A program made the translations under genes and the position numbers. From NCBI GenBank assembly GCA_030649335.1, contig JAUSLL010000057.1:1-64000 (forward strand): DNA of 64,000 bases, read 5' to 3'. Shown here in pieces: positions 8,954-17,153 of this stretch. Position 1 is the first letter of the stretch, and each line of letters begins with the position of its first letter. The notes below the pieces were generated by a model. It ran no database searches. It was not told the origin of the DNA and saw only the letters and a program-made list of their open reading frames with translations. The DNA is from Parvibaculum sp. Its GTDB lineage: Bacteria > Pseudomonadota > Alphaproteobacteria > Parvibaculales > Parvibaculaceae.

Positions 8954-10504
8954 ATGACTCAGTCCATCCTGATCGTGGACGACGATCCCGCCCAGCGACG
9001 CATCCTCGAAGAGGTCGTCAACCGCGACGGTTACCGCGCTGTTCCGGTCGATGGCGGTGAAGCAGCCCTAGCTTATCTTGAAGGTCCCTCAGGCGCTGAG
9101 ATCTCGCTTGTTGTGCTTGATCTTGTCATGCCAGGTGTTGACGGCATGGAAGTGCTTAAGCGCGTCCATCCCGGCAAACCCAACCTGCCGATCATTGTAC
9201 TGACGGCTCATGGCGGTATCGAGACAGTCGTCAATGTTATGCGCGAAGGCGCGACAGATTTTGTCATCAAGCCGGTGAGCCCTGAGCGTCTGCATGTCTC
9301 CATGCGCAATGCGCTCAAAGTTAATGCGATGGCCGGTGAAATTTCCCGACTGCAAAAGAAACAATCAGGGCGCCTTACATTCGGCGACCTCATCGCCAAC
9401 AGCCACGGCATGGATCAGGTGATCCGTCTGGGCAAACGCGCCGCCCAGTCGAACATTCCGATTCTGATCGAAGGCGAAAGCGGCGTCGGCAAAGAACTCA
9501 TCGCCAGCGCCATTCAGGGCGAGAGCGAACGCGCCGGCAAACCTTTCATCACCGTCAACTGCGGTGCCATCCCGGAAAATCTGGTCGAAAGCATTTTGTT
9601 CGGCCATGAAAAGGGTGCCTTCACAGGCGCCAATGAAAAACACGCCGGCAAATTTCAGGAAGCCAGCGGCGGTACGCTTTTCCTCGACGAAATCGGCGAG
9701 TTGCCTCTCGACGTTCAGGTGAAACTGCTGCGCGCGCTGCAACAGGGCGAAGTGGACCCCGTGGGTTCCAAAAAGCCTGTCAAAGTCGATATCCGTCTCA
9801 TCTCGGCGACCAACCGCGATCTGTTGCAGATGGTGAAAGAAGGCCGCTTCCGCGAAGACCTTTACTATCGCCTCAATGTCTTCCCCATGCATGTGCCGCC
9901 GCTGCGCCAGCGCAAGGATGACATTCCCGATCTCGTCGCCCATTTCATCCGTCGCCTGTCGGCAGAAGAAGGCAAAGCTGTCGTCGGCATCTCTCGCGAC
10001 GCAATGGCGATGCTCATGGCCTTCGAATGGCCGGGCAATGTGCGTCAGGTCGAAAACACCGTCTTCCGCGCCATCGTGCTGAGCGACGGCGAGATGCTTG
10101 AAGTCTCCGACTTTCCGCAGGTTGCCAGCATGGTGGAAGGCTATGCCGCTGCCGCCGTGCCCTCCGGCATGCGCGAACACGCGCCCACACATGCGGCACC
10201 GAGCGAAGCCTATATTCAGGCCGCGCCGCAACCGAACCCCTATGCGGCAAGCCCCGCGCAGGCACCGGCCGACACACGCCACACGCTGGCCGATTTCGCG
10301 CGCTCGAATTTTTCTGACGGCATCGCCATCACCGATGACGCCGGCAATATGCGCAAGCTTGAAGACATCGAAGCGGAAATGATCCGCCTCGCCATCGACA
10401 AATATAAAGGCCATATGACGGAAGTTGCCCGCCGCCTCGGTATTGGCCGTTCGACACTTTATCGCAAGGTCCGCGATCTGGGCCTTGAAGTGCGTGAGAG
10501 CTGA
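8954..10504 (+). CDS. Sigma-54-dependent response regulator (TacA-like candidate)
   Basis: A 516-residue NtrC-family activator. The receiver domain (1-120) has phospho-acceptor Asp56 in LDLVMPG, the TAHGG switch and Lys106. The AAA+ domain carries Walker A GESGVGKE (174-181), the sigma-54 contact loop GAFTGA (221-226) and Walker B GTLFLDE. A linker rich in Ala and Pro is followed by a Fis-type helix-turn-helix at the end (MTEVARRLGIGRSTLYRKV). No partner histidine kinase is adjacent. The short distance to gapR recalls the Caulobacter tacA region, so TacA is the best guess. A terminator follows. Confidence 0.88.
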   Translation: MTQSILIVDDDPAQRRILEEVVNRDGYRAVPVDGGEAALAYLEGPSGAEISLVVLDLVMPGVDGMEVLKRVHPGKPNLPIIVLTAHGGIETVVNVMREGATDFVIKPVSPERLHVSMRNALKVNAMAGEISRLQKKQSGRLTFGDLIANSHGMDQVIRLGKRAAQSNIPILIEGESGVGKELIASAIQGESERAGKPFITVNCGAIPENLVESILFGHEKGAFTGANEKHAGKFQEASGGTLFLDEIGELPLDVQVKLLRALQQGEVDPVGSKKPVKVDIRLISATNRDLLQMVKEGRFREDLYYRLNVFPMHVPPLRQRKDDIPDLVAHFIRRLSAEEGKAVVGISRDAMAMLMAFEWPGNVRQVENTVFRAIVLSDGEMLEVSDFPQVASMVEGYAAAAVPSGMREHAPTHAAPSEAYIQAAPQPNPYAASPAQAPADTRHTLADFARSNFSDGIAITDDAGNMRKLEDIEAEMIRLAIDKYKGHMTEVARRLGIGRSTLYRKVRDLGLEVRES

Positions 10505-10543
10505 TCGGTCACATGTGACGATCTTTCCATTGTTGAGACATCA

Positions 10544-10578
10544 AACGGCGCAAGGCATCAGGTCTTGCGCCGTTTTTT
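10544..10578 (+). terminator. Rho-independent terminator after the sigma-54 regulator
   Basis: AACGGCGCAAG and CTTGCGCCGTT form an 11-base-pair stem with a nine-base loop, followed by a run of T residues, about 40 bases after the stop codon. Confidence 0.9.
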
Positions 10579-10672
10579 ATGTGACATAAGCCTGTGACAG
10601 TCCGGCGATTGATCGCTTTGCCTAAAGGGTGCTATCCCTCGCGCCCCGAAATGGCTGGATGATCCTGATCCC

Positions 10673-12334
10673 ATGAAAATGGCCCCCCTACCCTTTCTGC
10701 TTGGCGTGATGGCCGCGGCACTCATCAGTGTTTGCGTCTGGAAGTTTCTCGGAGCGCCGGTCGAACTCGTCGATGCGCCCGCAGGCAAAGTTCATTGTGT
10801 CAGCTACACACCCTATCGCGGCAGCGAAGCGCCGTTCATTCCAGGCTTCCGCGCCGATCCCGCCAATATTGATGCTGATTTCGCACAGCTCACAAAGATC
10901 ACCGATTGCGTGCGCATTTACAGCGTCGATCTCGGGCTTGATGCGGCCGTGCCGCTGGTCGCCAAACACAACATGCAAGTGCTGCTCGGTATCTGGATCG
11001 GTTTCAGCGAAGAATTCAACCAGCGCCAGATTGCCAAGGCGATCACCGTCGCTAACGCCAATCCCAAAGCCATCCGCGCGATCATCGTCGGCAACGAAGT
11101 CTTGTTGCGCGGCGAGCAATCTGCCGAAGACCTCACGCGCTATATCGGTCAGGTGAAGGAAGCGACGGGTCTTCCCGTCACCTATGCCGACGTCACGCAT
11201 TTCTGGCTGGAGGCGCCGCAGGCGCTCGCCGACGCTGTCGATTTCATCACCATCCACATCCTGCCCTATTGGGAAAATGATCCAACACCGGCTGAGGGCG
11301 GCGTCGCCTATCTTGATCAAGTGCGCAGGGAAGCGGCGGCACACTTCCCCGACAAACGCATCTTCATCGGCGAGACGGGTTTTCCCAGTGCCGGACGCCA
11401 GCGCGAAGGCGCTGTTCCGTCAATTGTTTCGCAGGCCCGCTACATCCGCGAATTCGCTGATTACGCAGAGACGCATGATCTCGATTACAATCTGATCGAG
11501 GCCTATGACCAGCCGTGGAAACGCGCGCAAGAAGGCACTGTCGGCGGCGCATGGGGTTTCTTCACCACCGAGCGCAAATCCAAATTTCACTGGACGGGAC
11601 CGGTGTCCGAGCATCCCAAATGGCGTACGGAAGCGGGCTACGCTTTTGTGTTCTCGCTCGCGATCCTGCTCATCATGGCTTTTCGCGGCGGCAAGCCTGA
11701 GGCGCTGGGCGGTCTCGGCATCGGCTTTGGCGCAGGCTTTGCGGGCTCGGCCCTTGTCCTGCAATACGAGCATTCACTGATGGCATGGCGCACCCCGCTT
11801 GAAGGCGTGGTCGAAATATTTGTCTTTGCGATGTCGCTGGCCGTGATCGTCTTTGTACTGCCGGAAATCACAAAAAAACGCGCTGGCATTGCGCCTTTGT
11901 CAATATTCAAGACGCTGAGCTGGATGCGCCGCCCGACACGCGCAGGCCTCGGCACAGCGCTTTATCTCGGCCTCACGCAACTGGCGGTCACTTTCTCGGC
12001 CCTCGTCGTGTCGCTGGGTCTGAGCTTTGACAACCGCTACCGCGATTTTCCGCTGGCGGCTTTCGCCATTCCGGCGGTGAGCTTTGCACTGCTGGCCTTC
12101 AACCGCGGTGACCAGAAGCGCGCTGGCACGAACCGGCGCGAGGAAGTCACATTCTCACTGCTGTTTATCCTGAGCGCCGGACTGATCGCCTATAACGAAG
12201 GCCCGCTGAACTCCGAGGCACTGACCTGGTGCCTGCTCAATCTGATTTTCGTATTGCCTTGGGCGGGTAGCTGCTGGGCGACGCTCAAAGGTCTGGTCGT
12301 CAAGCCCGCGGCAGTCGCAAGCACGTCAGCATAA
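10673..12334 (+). CDS. GH17-like beta-1,3-glucanase domain with multi-helix membrane C-terminus
   Basis: A 553-residue membrane protein. An N-terminal anchor is followed by a glycoside hydrolase family 17-like TIM barrel (about 40-330). Both catalytic glutamates are recognisable: the acid/base Glu142 in IVGNEVLL and the nucleophile Glu234 in FIGETGFPSAG. From about residue 325 some six to eight hydrophobic helices follow. Similar proteins in Hyphomicrobiales and other proteobacteria are linked to beta-glucan synthesis or remodelling in the periplasm. No glucan synthase lies nearby. The last 35 bases overlap the convergent gene ending at 12300. Confidence 0.8.
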   Translation: MKMAPLPFLLGVMAAALISVCVWKFLGAPVELVDAPAGKVHCVSYTPYRGSEAPFIPGFRADPANIDADFAQLTKITDCVRIYSVDLGLDAAVPLVAKHNMQVLLGIWIGFSEEFNQRQIAKAITVANANPKAIRAIIVGNEVLLRGEQSAEDLTRYIGQVKEATGLPVTYADVTHFWLEAPQALADAVDFITIHILPYWENDPTPAEGGVAYLDQVRREAAAHFPDKRIFIGETGFPSAGRQREGAVPSIVSQARYIREFADYAETHDLDYNLIEAYDQPWKRAQEGTVGGAWGFFTTERKSKFHWTGPVSEHPKWRTEAGYAFVFSLAILLIMAFRGGKPEALGGLGIGFGAGFAGSALVLQYEHSLMAWRTPLEGVVEIFVFAMSLAVIVFVLPEITKKRAGIAPLSIFKTLSWMRRPTRAGLGTALYLGLTQLAVTFSALVVSLGLSFDNRYRDFPLAAFAIPAVSFALLAFNRGDQKRAGTNRREEVTFSLLFILSAGLIAYNEGPLNSEALTWCLLNLIFVLPWAGSCWATLKGLVVKPAAVASTSA

Positions 12335-12722
12335 AGCCGATGGCGGCCATGTCGGCGTTGTAAAGAACGAGCCCCATCAGGCTCATCACAAAACCGACCC
12401 ACACCGCCGGACGCCAGCCAAAGGCAAGGCCGAGGGCGCCACCGGCGAGCCCTGCCCAACCCCAGACCTTCCAGATGTGCATCATCACAACGGCCTGACG
12501 CGCATCGCACCACGCAGGCGCGCCGTCGTCTGCACAGGCCATGCCCATGTCATGCGGTTCGATGAGGAAGTAGCGGAAGACACTGGCCAGCGCCAATGCG
12601 CCGACGCCCACGCCGATCCAAAGAAGAATGCGCGACAGCGGCCACTGCGGGGCCTCGCTCGCCGACGCCTGAACTTCGTCAGCCGATAAAGGACCGGAAG
12701 GGCTTATGGACAAGATGGGCAT
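12300..12722 (-). CDS. Small membrane protein of unknown function
   Basis: A 140-residue protein with a polar N-terminus of about 28 residues and three to four hydrophobic helices (SRILLWIGVGVGALALA, AGLAGGALGLAFGW, VWVGFVMSLMGLVLY). Two cysteines in the first extracytoplasmic loop (ACADDGAPAWCDA) could form a disulfide. No family is recognised. Its 3' end overlaps the convergent glucanase gene by 35 bases, and its promoter must lie between 12722 and the gapR stop at 12813. Confidence 0.7.
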   Translation of the reverse strand: MPILSISPSGPLSADEVQASASEAPQWPLSRILLWIGVGVGALALASVFRYFLIEPHDMGMACADDGAPAWCDARQAVVMMHIWKVWGWAGLAGGALGLAFGWRPAVWVGFVMSLMGLVLYNADMAAIGFMLTCLRLPRA

Positions 12723-12812
12723 TCCTCTGCTGGCACATACGAACGGCCCGCGCGAACCTGAATTCGGGCGGGCAATCGCATCGCTATAGCAGGTTGTGTG
12801 GAATTACAGAAG

Positions 12813-13079
12813 TTACTCGACCATGCCGAGAGCGTGCAGATAAAGCTCGAGGATCGCTTCGGCTTCCTGACGCTCGGCCTTGTCCTGCTTGCGGATGCGC
12901 ACGACCTGACGCAGCGTTTTGGTGTCAAAGCCGTTGCCCTTGGCTTCGGCATAGACTTCTTTGATGTCGGCGGCGGTCGCTGCTTTTTCTTCTTCGAGAC
13001 GTTCGATACGTTCGACGACCGAGCGGAGCTGGTCGTGCGCGACGCCGCCGGTGTTCACAGGGGTATTACCGTCCGCCAT
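12813..13079 (-). CDS. gapR: GapR-family nucleoid-associated protein (DUF2312)
   Basis: An 88-residue DUF2312 protein. The coiled-coil core [19 protein letters not shown] and the conserved [27 protein letters not shown] segments are diagnostic. In Caulobacter this family is GapR, a tetrameric clamp that binds overtwisted AT-rich DNA ahead of replication and transcription and assists topoisomerases. The ATG at 13079 starts at MADGNTP after a GGAG site; the upstream 15-codon extension is not family-typical. It is probably cotranscribed from the DUF1244 gene, 123 bases upstream. Confidence 0.9.
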   Translation of the reverse strand: MADGNTPVNTGGVAHDQLRSVVERIERLEEEKAATAADIKEVYAEAKGNGFDTKTLRQVVRIRKQDKAERQEAEAILELYLHALGMVE

Positions 13080-13202
13080 GATGCGTCGCTCCATTTTTAC
13101 GCGTGATGTGTGGGTCGCCGACACTATCGGCGCGGGCTAAGCTCATCAATATCACCGACGCACAAACCTGTGGATATTACTGCCCTGCGGCGATTAAGCC
13201 CT

Positions 13203-13505
13203 TCAGGAATGGGCCTTTTTTTGTGCGGCTTCAAAGGCAGCAAGCTGGGCGGGAGTCGCCTCGGGCTGGTGTTTCGCCTTCCAATCGGCAAAAGGTTCGC
13301 CGTAAATCCGAGCCCGTGCCTCGTCCTTGCTCATTTCAACACCGGCGTCAGCGCCCGCGTCGCGGAGCCAATCTGCCAGACAATTACGGCAGAAGCCCGC
13401 AAGGATCATGAGGTCAATATTCTGCACATCGGTGCGGGCACCCAGATGCGCGACAAGCCTGCGAAAGGCGGCAGCTTCAAGTTCGGTCTGCGTGACTTTG
13501 TCCAT
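13203..13505 (-). CDS. DUF1244 family protein
   Basis: A 100-residue protein whose core LMILAGFCRNCLADWLRDAG matches the DUF1244 signature; structures exist for this alphaproteobacterial and gammaproteobacterial family, but its function is unknown. A CRNC cysteine pair may bind metal. The C-terminal part is Ala-, Lys- and Gln-rich. The ATG at 13505 gives MDKVTQTELE with an AGGGA site upstream. It follows the N-formylglutamate amidohydrolase gene by 11 bases and precedes gapR, so the three likely share a transcript. Confidence 0.85.
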   Translation of the reverse strand: MDKVTQTELEAAAFRRLVAHLGARTDVQNIDLMILAGFCRNCLADWLRDAGADAGVEMSKDEARARIYGEPFADWKAKHQPEATPAQLAAFEAAQKKAHS

Positions 13506-13516
13506 GATGGGTTCCC

Positions 13517-14317
13517 TCAACCTTTCGGATCGCTTTGCGAACCATAGAATTTGATATCACCCATATGGGGTGCGCTTGCCGCTTCACCAACCAGACGCGC
13601 GATGCGCGCCGCCCATTCAGCTTGCCCCGCCGCCTCGGCAATCAAATCTTGCCGGATTTCGATCAACACATGCGGCAAACCGTTTTGCGTACCGTGACGA
13701 TAGAGGCAATCGCCCTTGAGCGCGCCTGTGTAAGGTTCGTTGTCGCCGACCACGAGGTCGGTCTCGGCGCGCAATCCGTCAAGCAACACCGCAGGCAAGC
13801 GGTCGTCACGATCCCACAGGATGCCTGTGTGCCAAGGCCGCGCCACACCGCGCCAACTCGGCGTGAAACTATGGATCGAAAGAATGGCAGGCACTGCCCC
13901 CGCCGCACGGGCACGCTCAAGCGCCATCGCCACAGCCGCATGATAAGGCTCATGAAATGCCGCGAGGCGATGCATGAATTCAGCTTTGTCAGCGAAGGCA
14001 TCCACGTCGCGGTTCGCCGGAATAATCGCCCCGTCTGACAGTTTCATCACCAGCGTCGGATCATCGGCACCCCGGTTGAGATCGATCAGCAACCGCGAAT
14101 AACGCGCGAGCACAGCAGGGCAATGCAGCGCCTCCGCCAGCCGCCGCGACACTTCCGCCGCCCCGATGTCATAGGCGATGTGGCGGGAAAATTCAGAAGG
14201 GTCAAGGCCGAGCGTGCCGTAGCCTTCCGGCAGAGCGTTTGACGCATGGTCGCAGATAACAAGAAAGCCGGGATTGCTCCCGGCATCGAGATCCGAATTA
14301 ATCAATTCAAATGACAA
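13517..14317 (-). CDS. N-formylglutamate amidohydrolase family protein (first copy)
   Basis: A 266-residue member of the FGase family. It shows the zinc/active-site motif VICDHASNALP near the start, then RHIAYDIGA, RLLIDLNRG, LSIHSFTP and VLIEIRQDLI. The family hydrolyses N-formylglutamate or related N-acyl amino acids; exact substrates are often unknown. No ATG lies in frame near the correct N-terminus. A TTG at 14317 (MSFELINSD) gives the family-length product. The frame stays open far upstream antisense to the glycerate kinase gene, but that extension is not credible. A second, divergent family member is at 44376. Confidence 0.82.
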   Translation of the reverse strand: MSFELINSDLDAGSNPGFLVICDHASNALPEGYGTLGLDPSEFSRHIAYDIGAAEVSRRLAEALHCPAVLARYSRLLIDLNRGADDPTLVMKLSDGAIIPANRDVDAFADKAEFMHRLAAFHEPYHAAVAMALERARAAGAVPAILSIHSFTPSWRGVARPWHTGILWDRDDRLPAVLLDGLRAETDLVVGDNEPYTGALKGDCLYRHGTQNGLPHVLIEIRQDLIAEAAGQAEWAARIARLVGEAASAPHMGDIKFYGSQSDPKG

Positions 14318-14359
14318 GAGAGCCGCCTTCGCGTGACGTGCGTTGATCGGCGCATTATA

Positions 14360-14395
14360 CCAAAAGACATGCCAAAAGACATGCCAAGAGACATA
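14360..14395 (+). repeat. Three 12-bp tandem repeats at the start of the glycerate kinase gene
   Basis: CCAAAAGACATG occurs at 14360-14371 and 14372-14383, with a third degenerate copy CCAAGAGACATA at 14384-14395. In the glycerate kinase frame it reads PKDM-PKDM-PRDI, so two potential ATG starts lie inside it. It also sits in the divergent promoter region of the amidohydrolase gene. Confidence 0.85.
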
Positions 14396-15670
14396 AACGA
14401 GACGCAGCAAAAGAGCACGGACCTGTTGAAAGCCCTGTACGCGGAGGCCGTGCACGCAGCGCTGCCCGCCGCGATCCTCCCCGCCCATCTGCCGCCGCGA
14501 CCCAAGGGCCGCCTCGTCATCATCGCCATCGGCAAGGCCGCTGCCAGCATGGCCGCTGCCGCCGAAGCCCACTACGACCAAACAGGGCTTGAGGGAATTG
14601 CCCTGACGCGCCACGGCCATGCGCAACCAACGAAGCTGATCGAAGTCGTCGAAGCGGGCCATCCTGTGCCGGACGCCGCAGGCGTTGCGGCTTCTGCCCG
14701 CATCATGGACCTTGCCACGACGCTCGGCGCAGACGATCTCGCGCTCGTTCTGATCTCCGGCGGCGGCTCGGCGCTTGCCACCCTCCCTATTGACGGCGTG
14801 AGCCTTGCCGACAAGCAAGCACTGACCCGCGCATTGCTGGCGAGCGGCGCCCCGATCCAAGACATCAATACAGTCCGCAAACACCTCTCGCGCATCAAAG
14901 GTGGCAGGCTTGCCGCTGCCATCGCACCCGCCCGCCTCATCACACTCGCCATATCGGATGTCGCCGGTGACGACCCCGCGGTGATCGCCTCCGGCCCGAC
15001 GGTGCCCGACGCAACGACAAAGGCGGATGCACTTGCTCTGCTCAGCCGCTGGAAAGTGCCTGTCCCACAAGTACTGGCGGAGGCTATCGCGCGGGCACCC
15101 GAAAGCGCCAGGGCGGGCGAGGCTTGTTTCAACAGCGCCGACTACAAACTCATCGCCAGCGGCTCAGGCTCGCTCGACGCCGCCGCAAAACACGCCGCCG
15201 CCCACGGATACGAAGTGCTGAACCTCGGCGACCGCATCGAAGGCGAAGCCCGCGACGTGGCTAAAACACATGCGCAACTGGCGCTCGCTGCCAAGGCAAA
15301 AGGGCAAAGGCTCGCCATTCTTTCGGGTGGCGAAGTCGCCGTCACATTCGCCTCACCTCTCAACGGACGGGGTGGCCCCAATCAGGAATATGCGCTGGCA
15401 CTCGCCATCGCGCTCAATGGCGCGACCGGCATCGCGGCGCTGGCGGGCGACACAGACGGGATCGATGGCGGCAGCGGCGCGGCAGACGATCCGGCAGGCG
15501 CGATGATCTTCAGCGACACGCTGGCGCGCGCCGCAAGCCTCATACTCGATCCGCAAGTCGCGCTCGACCAACATGATTCCGGTAGGTTTTTCTCACGCCT
15601 CGGCGATTTACTAAAAACCGGCCCAAGCTTTACGAACGTAAACGACTTCCGTGTCATACTGGTTGGATAA
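14369..15670 (+). CDS. Glycerate 2-kinase (TtuD/MOFRL family)
   Basis: About 433 residues. It has the GckA/TtuD fold, with GRLVIIAIGKAAASM, the glycine-rich LVLISGGGSALATLP, and the C-terminal MOFRL region (NGRGGPNQEYALALAIALNG followed by AGDTDGIDGGSGAADDPAG). Members phosphorylate glycerate to 2-phosphoglycerate and are often labelled hydroxypyruvate reductase. The start is uncertain: ATG 14369 and ATG 14381 lie in a tandem repeat and GTG 14333 lies further upstream, none with a good ribosome site. Pyruvate kinase follows by 46 bases, so the product can flow through enolase to pyruvate. Confidence 0.85.
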   Translation: MPKDMPRDINETQQKSTDLLKALYAEAVHAALPAAILPAHLPPRPKGRLVIIAIGKAAASMAAAAEAHYDQTGLEGIALTRHGHAQPTKLIEVVEAGHPVPDAAGVAASARIMDLATTLGADDLALVLISGGGSALATLPIDGVSLADKQALTRALLASGAPIQDINTVRKHLSRIKGGRLAAAIAPARLITLAISDVAGDDPAVIASGPTVPDATTKADALALLSRWKVPVPQVLAEAIARAPESARAGEACFNSADYKLIASGSGSLDAAAKHAAAHGYEVLNLGDRIEGEARDVAKTHAQLALAAKAKGQRLAILSGGEVAVTFASPLNGRGGPNQEYALALAIALNGATGIAALAGDTDGIDGGSGAADDPAGAMIFSDTLARAASLILDPQVALDQHDSGRFFSRLGDLLKTGPSFTNVNDFRVILVG

Positions 15671-15716
15671 AGCCCTGTCATAGAGACGGGACCCCAAAAA
15701 TTCAGGAGCGCGCATT

Positions 15717-17153
15717 TTGATTCGCCGCCGCAACGTCAAGATCATCGCCACACTCGGACCCGCCTCCAGCTCGCCGGAAATGATCCGCGCCCTGTTCGAC
15801 GCCGGTGCGGACGTCTTCCGCCTCAACATGAGCCACCTCAACCACGAAAATCTGAAAATCGTCCACGGCATGGTCCGCGCGGTCGAAAAAGAAGTCGATC
15901 GCCCGATCTCCATTCTCGCCGACCTGCAGGGGCCGAAGCTCCGCGTCGGTGAAATGGAAGGCGGCAGCGCCGAGCTTGTGGACGGTCAGACATTCCGCCT
16001 CGATCTCGACAAGGCCAAGGGCACGGCGAAGCGCGCGCCGCTGCCCCACCCTGAAATTTTCGCCGCCGTGAAGACCGGCCATTCGCTGCTTCTCGACGAT
16101 GGCAAGATCCGCCTGCGCGTCACATCTTGCGGCGCAGACTTTGCCGAAACCATTGTCATCGTCGGCGGCACTTTGTCGAACCGCAAAGGCGTCAATGTGC
16201 CCGAAGCTGTGTTGCCGGTGGCCGCACTGACCGAAAAAGACCGTCGCGATTTTGATGCCGTGCTCAAACTCGGCGTTGACTGGGTCGCGCTCTCCTTCAT
16301 CCAGCGGCCCGAAGACATTGCCGAAGCCCGCAAGATCGCGCGCGGGCGTGCTGCCATTCTTGCCAAGATCGAAAAGCCACAAGCGCTGGTGCATCTCGAC
16401 GAGATCATCGAAATGGCCGACGCGCTGATGGTGGCGCGCGGCGACCTTGGCGTTGAACTGCCGTTGCAACAAGTGCCGGGCTGGCAGAAGCGCATCACAC
16501 GCGCCGCGCGCCGCGCGGGCAAGCCTGTTGTCGTCGCCACGCAGATGCTGGAATCCATGATCGCCGCACCTGTGCCGACGCGCGCCGAAGTGTCGGACGT
16601 CGCCACCGCCGTTTTTGAAGGCGCTGACGCCATCATGCTGTCGGCTGAATCCGCCGCCGGACAGTATCCGGTCGAAGCTGTGCGCATGATGAACAATGTC
16701 GCCATCGAAGTCGAAGGCGACCCGACTTATCCTGGCATCATCTATTCGCAAAACAATCAACCCGAAGCCACAGGCGCAGACGCGATCAGCGCCGCAGCCC
16801 ACATGGTCGCCGACACGCTGAAGGCCGCCGCCATCGTCTGCTGGACAAATTCCGGCTCAACGGGGCTTCGCGCCGCACGCGAACGGCCCATGCTGCCCAT
16901 CATCGTGCTGACACCCGTACCCGCCACCGCACGACGTCTGGCATTGGTCTGGGGCCTTCATTGTGTGCTGACAGCTGACGCCAAAGACCTCGACGACGTG
17001 GCCGAACGCGCCTGCGGCATCGCCTTCCGCGAGGGCTATGCCCAACCCGGACAGCGCATTGTCGTGACCGCCGGATTGCCGCTCGGCACACCCGGCGCGA
17101 CCAACCTGCTGCGCGTTGCCTTTGTCGGACACATGGGAAGCTCTGCCGATTAG
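15717..17153 (+). CDS. pyk: Pyruvate kinase
   Basis: A 478-residue glycolytic enzyme that converts phosphoenolpyruvate and ADP to pyruvate and ATP. Landmarks are KIIATLGPAS at the start, FRLNMSH, ADLQGPKLRVGEM, the active-site lysine region AILAKIEKPQAL, the MVARGDLGVE metal-binding loop and the MLSAESAAGQYP stretch. The start is a TTG at 15717 with AGGAG eight bases upstream; no ATG gives the conserved N-terminus RRRNVKIIATLGP. It follows glycerate kinase in the same direction, and its 3' end overlaps the convergent hydrolase by four bases. Confidence 0.95.
   Translation: MIRRRNVKIIATLGPASSSPEMIRALFDAGADVFRLNMSHLNHENLKIVHGMVRAVEKEVDRPISILADLQGPKLRVGEMEGGSAELVDGQTFRLDLDKAKGTAKRAPLPHPEIFAAVKTGHSLLLDDGKIRLRVTSCGADFAETIVIVGGTLSNRKGVNVPEAVLPVAALTEKDRRDFDAVLKLGVDWVALSFIQRPEDIAEARKIARGRAAILAKIEKPQALVHLDEIIEMADALMVARGDLGVELPLQQVPGWQKRITRAARRAGKPVVVATQMLESMIAAPVPTRAEVSDVATAVFEGADAIMLSAESAAGQYPVEAVRMMNNVAIEVEGDPTYPGIIYSQNNQPEATGADAISAAAHMVADTLKAAAIVCWTNSGSTGLRAARERPMLPIIVLTPVPATARRLALVWGLHCVLTADAKDLDDVAERACGIAFREGYAQPGQRIVVTAGLPLGTPGATNLLRVAFVGHMGSSAD

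Noticed and set aside
9365-10414. A 349-codon open frame antisense to the sigma-54 regulator
   Set aside because: It is a GC-skewed shadow of a well-supported gene on the other strand, His/Arg-rich, with no domain or ribosome site.
13197-13222. GCCC...GGGC hairpin followed by seven T residues on the plus strand
   Set aside because: It lies in the 3' end of the DUF1244 gene on the minus strand, where the run encodes lysines; no plus-strand transcript reaches it.
14360-14395. Tandem repeats considered as CRISPR or phage attachment site
   Set aside because: Units are contiguous, only 12 bases and partly coding; there are no spacers, cas genes or integrase.
14318-15070. N-terminal extension of the first amidohydrolase frame, giving 517 residues in total
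   Set aside because: The extra 250 residues run antisense to glycerate kinase and do not resemble the family; a TTG at 14317 gives the normal length.
15702-16802. A 366-codon open frame antisense to pyruvate kinase
   Set aside because: It lies opposite strong pyruvate kinase motifs, and its low-complexity His/Asp/Arg composition is typical of shadow frames.
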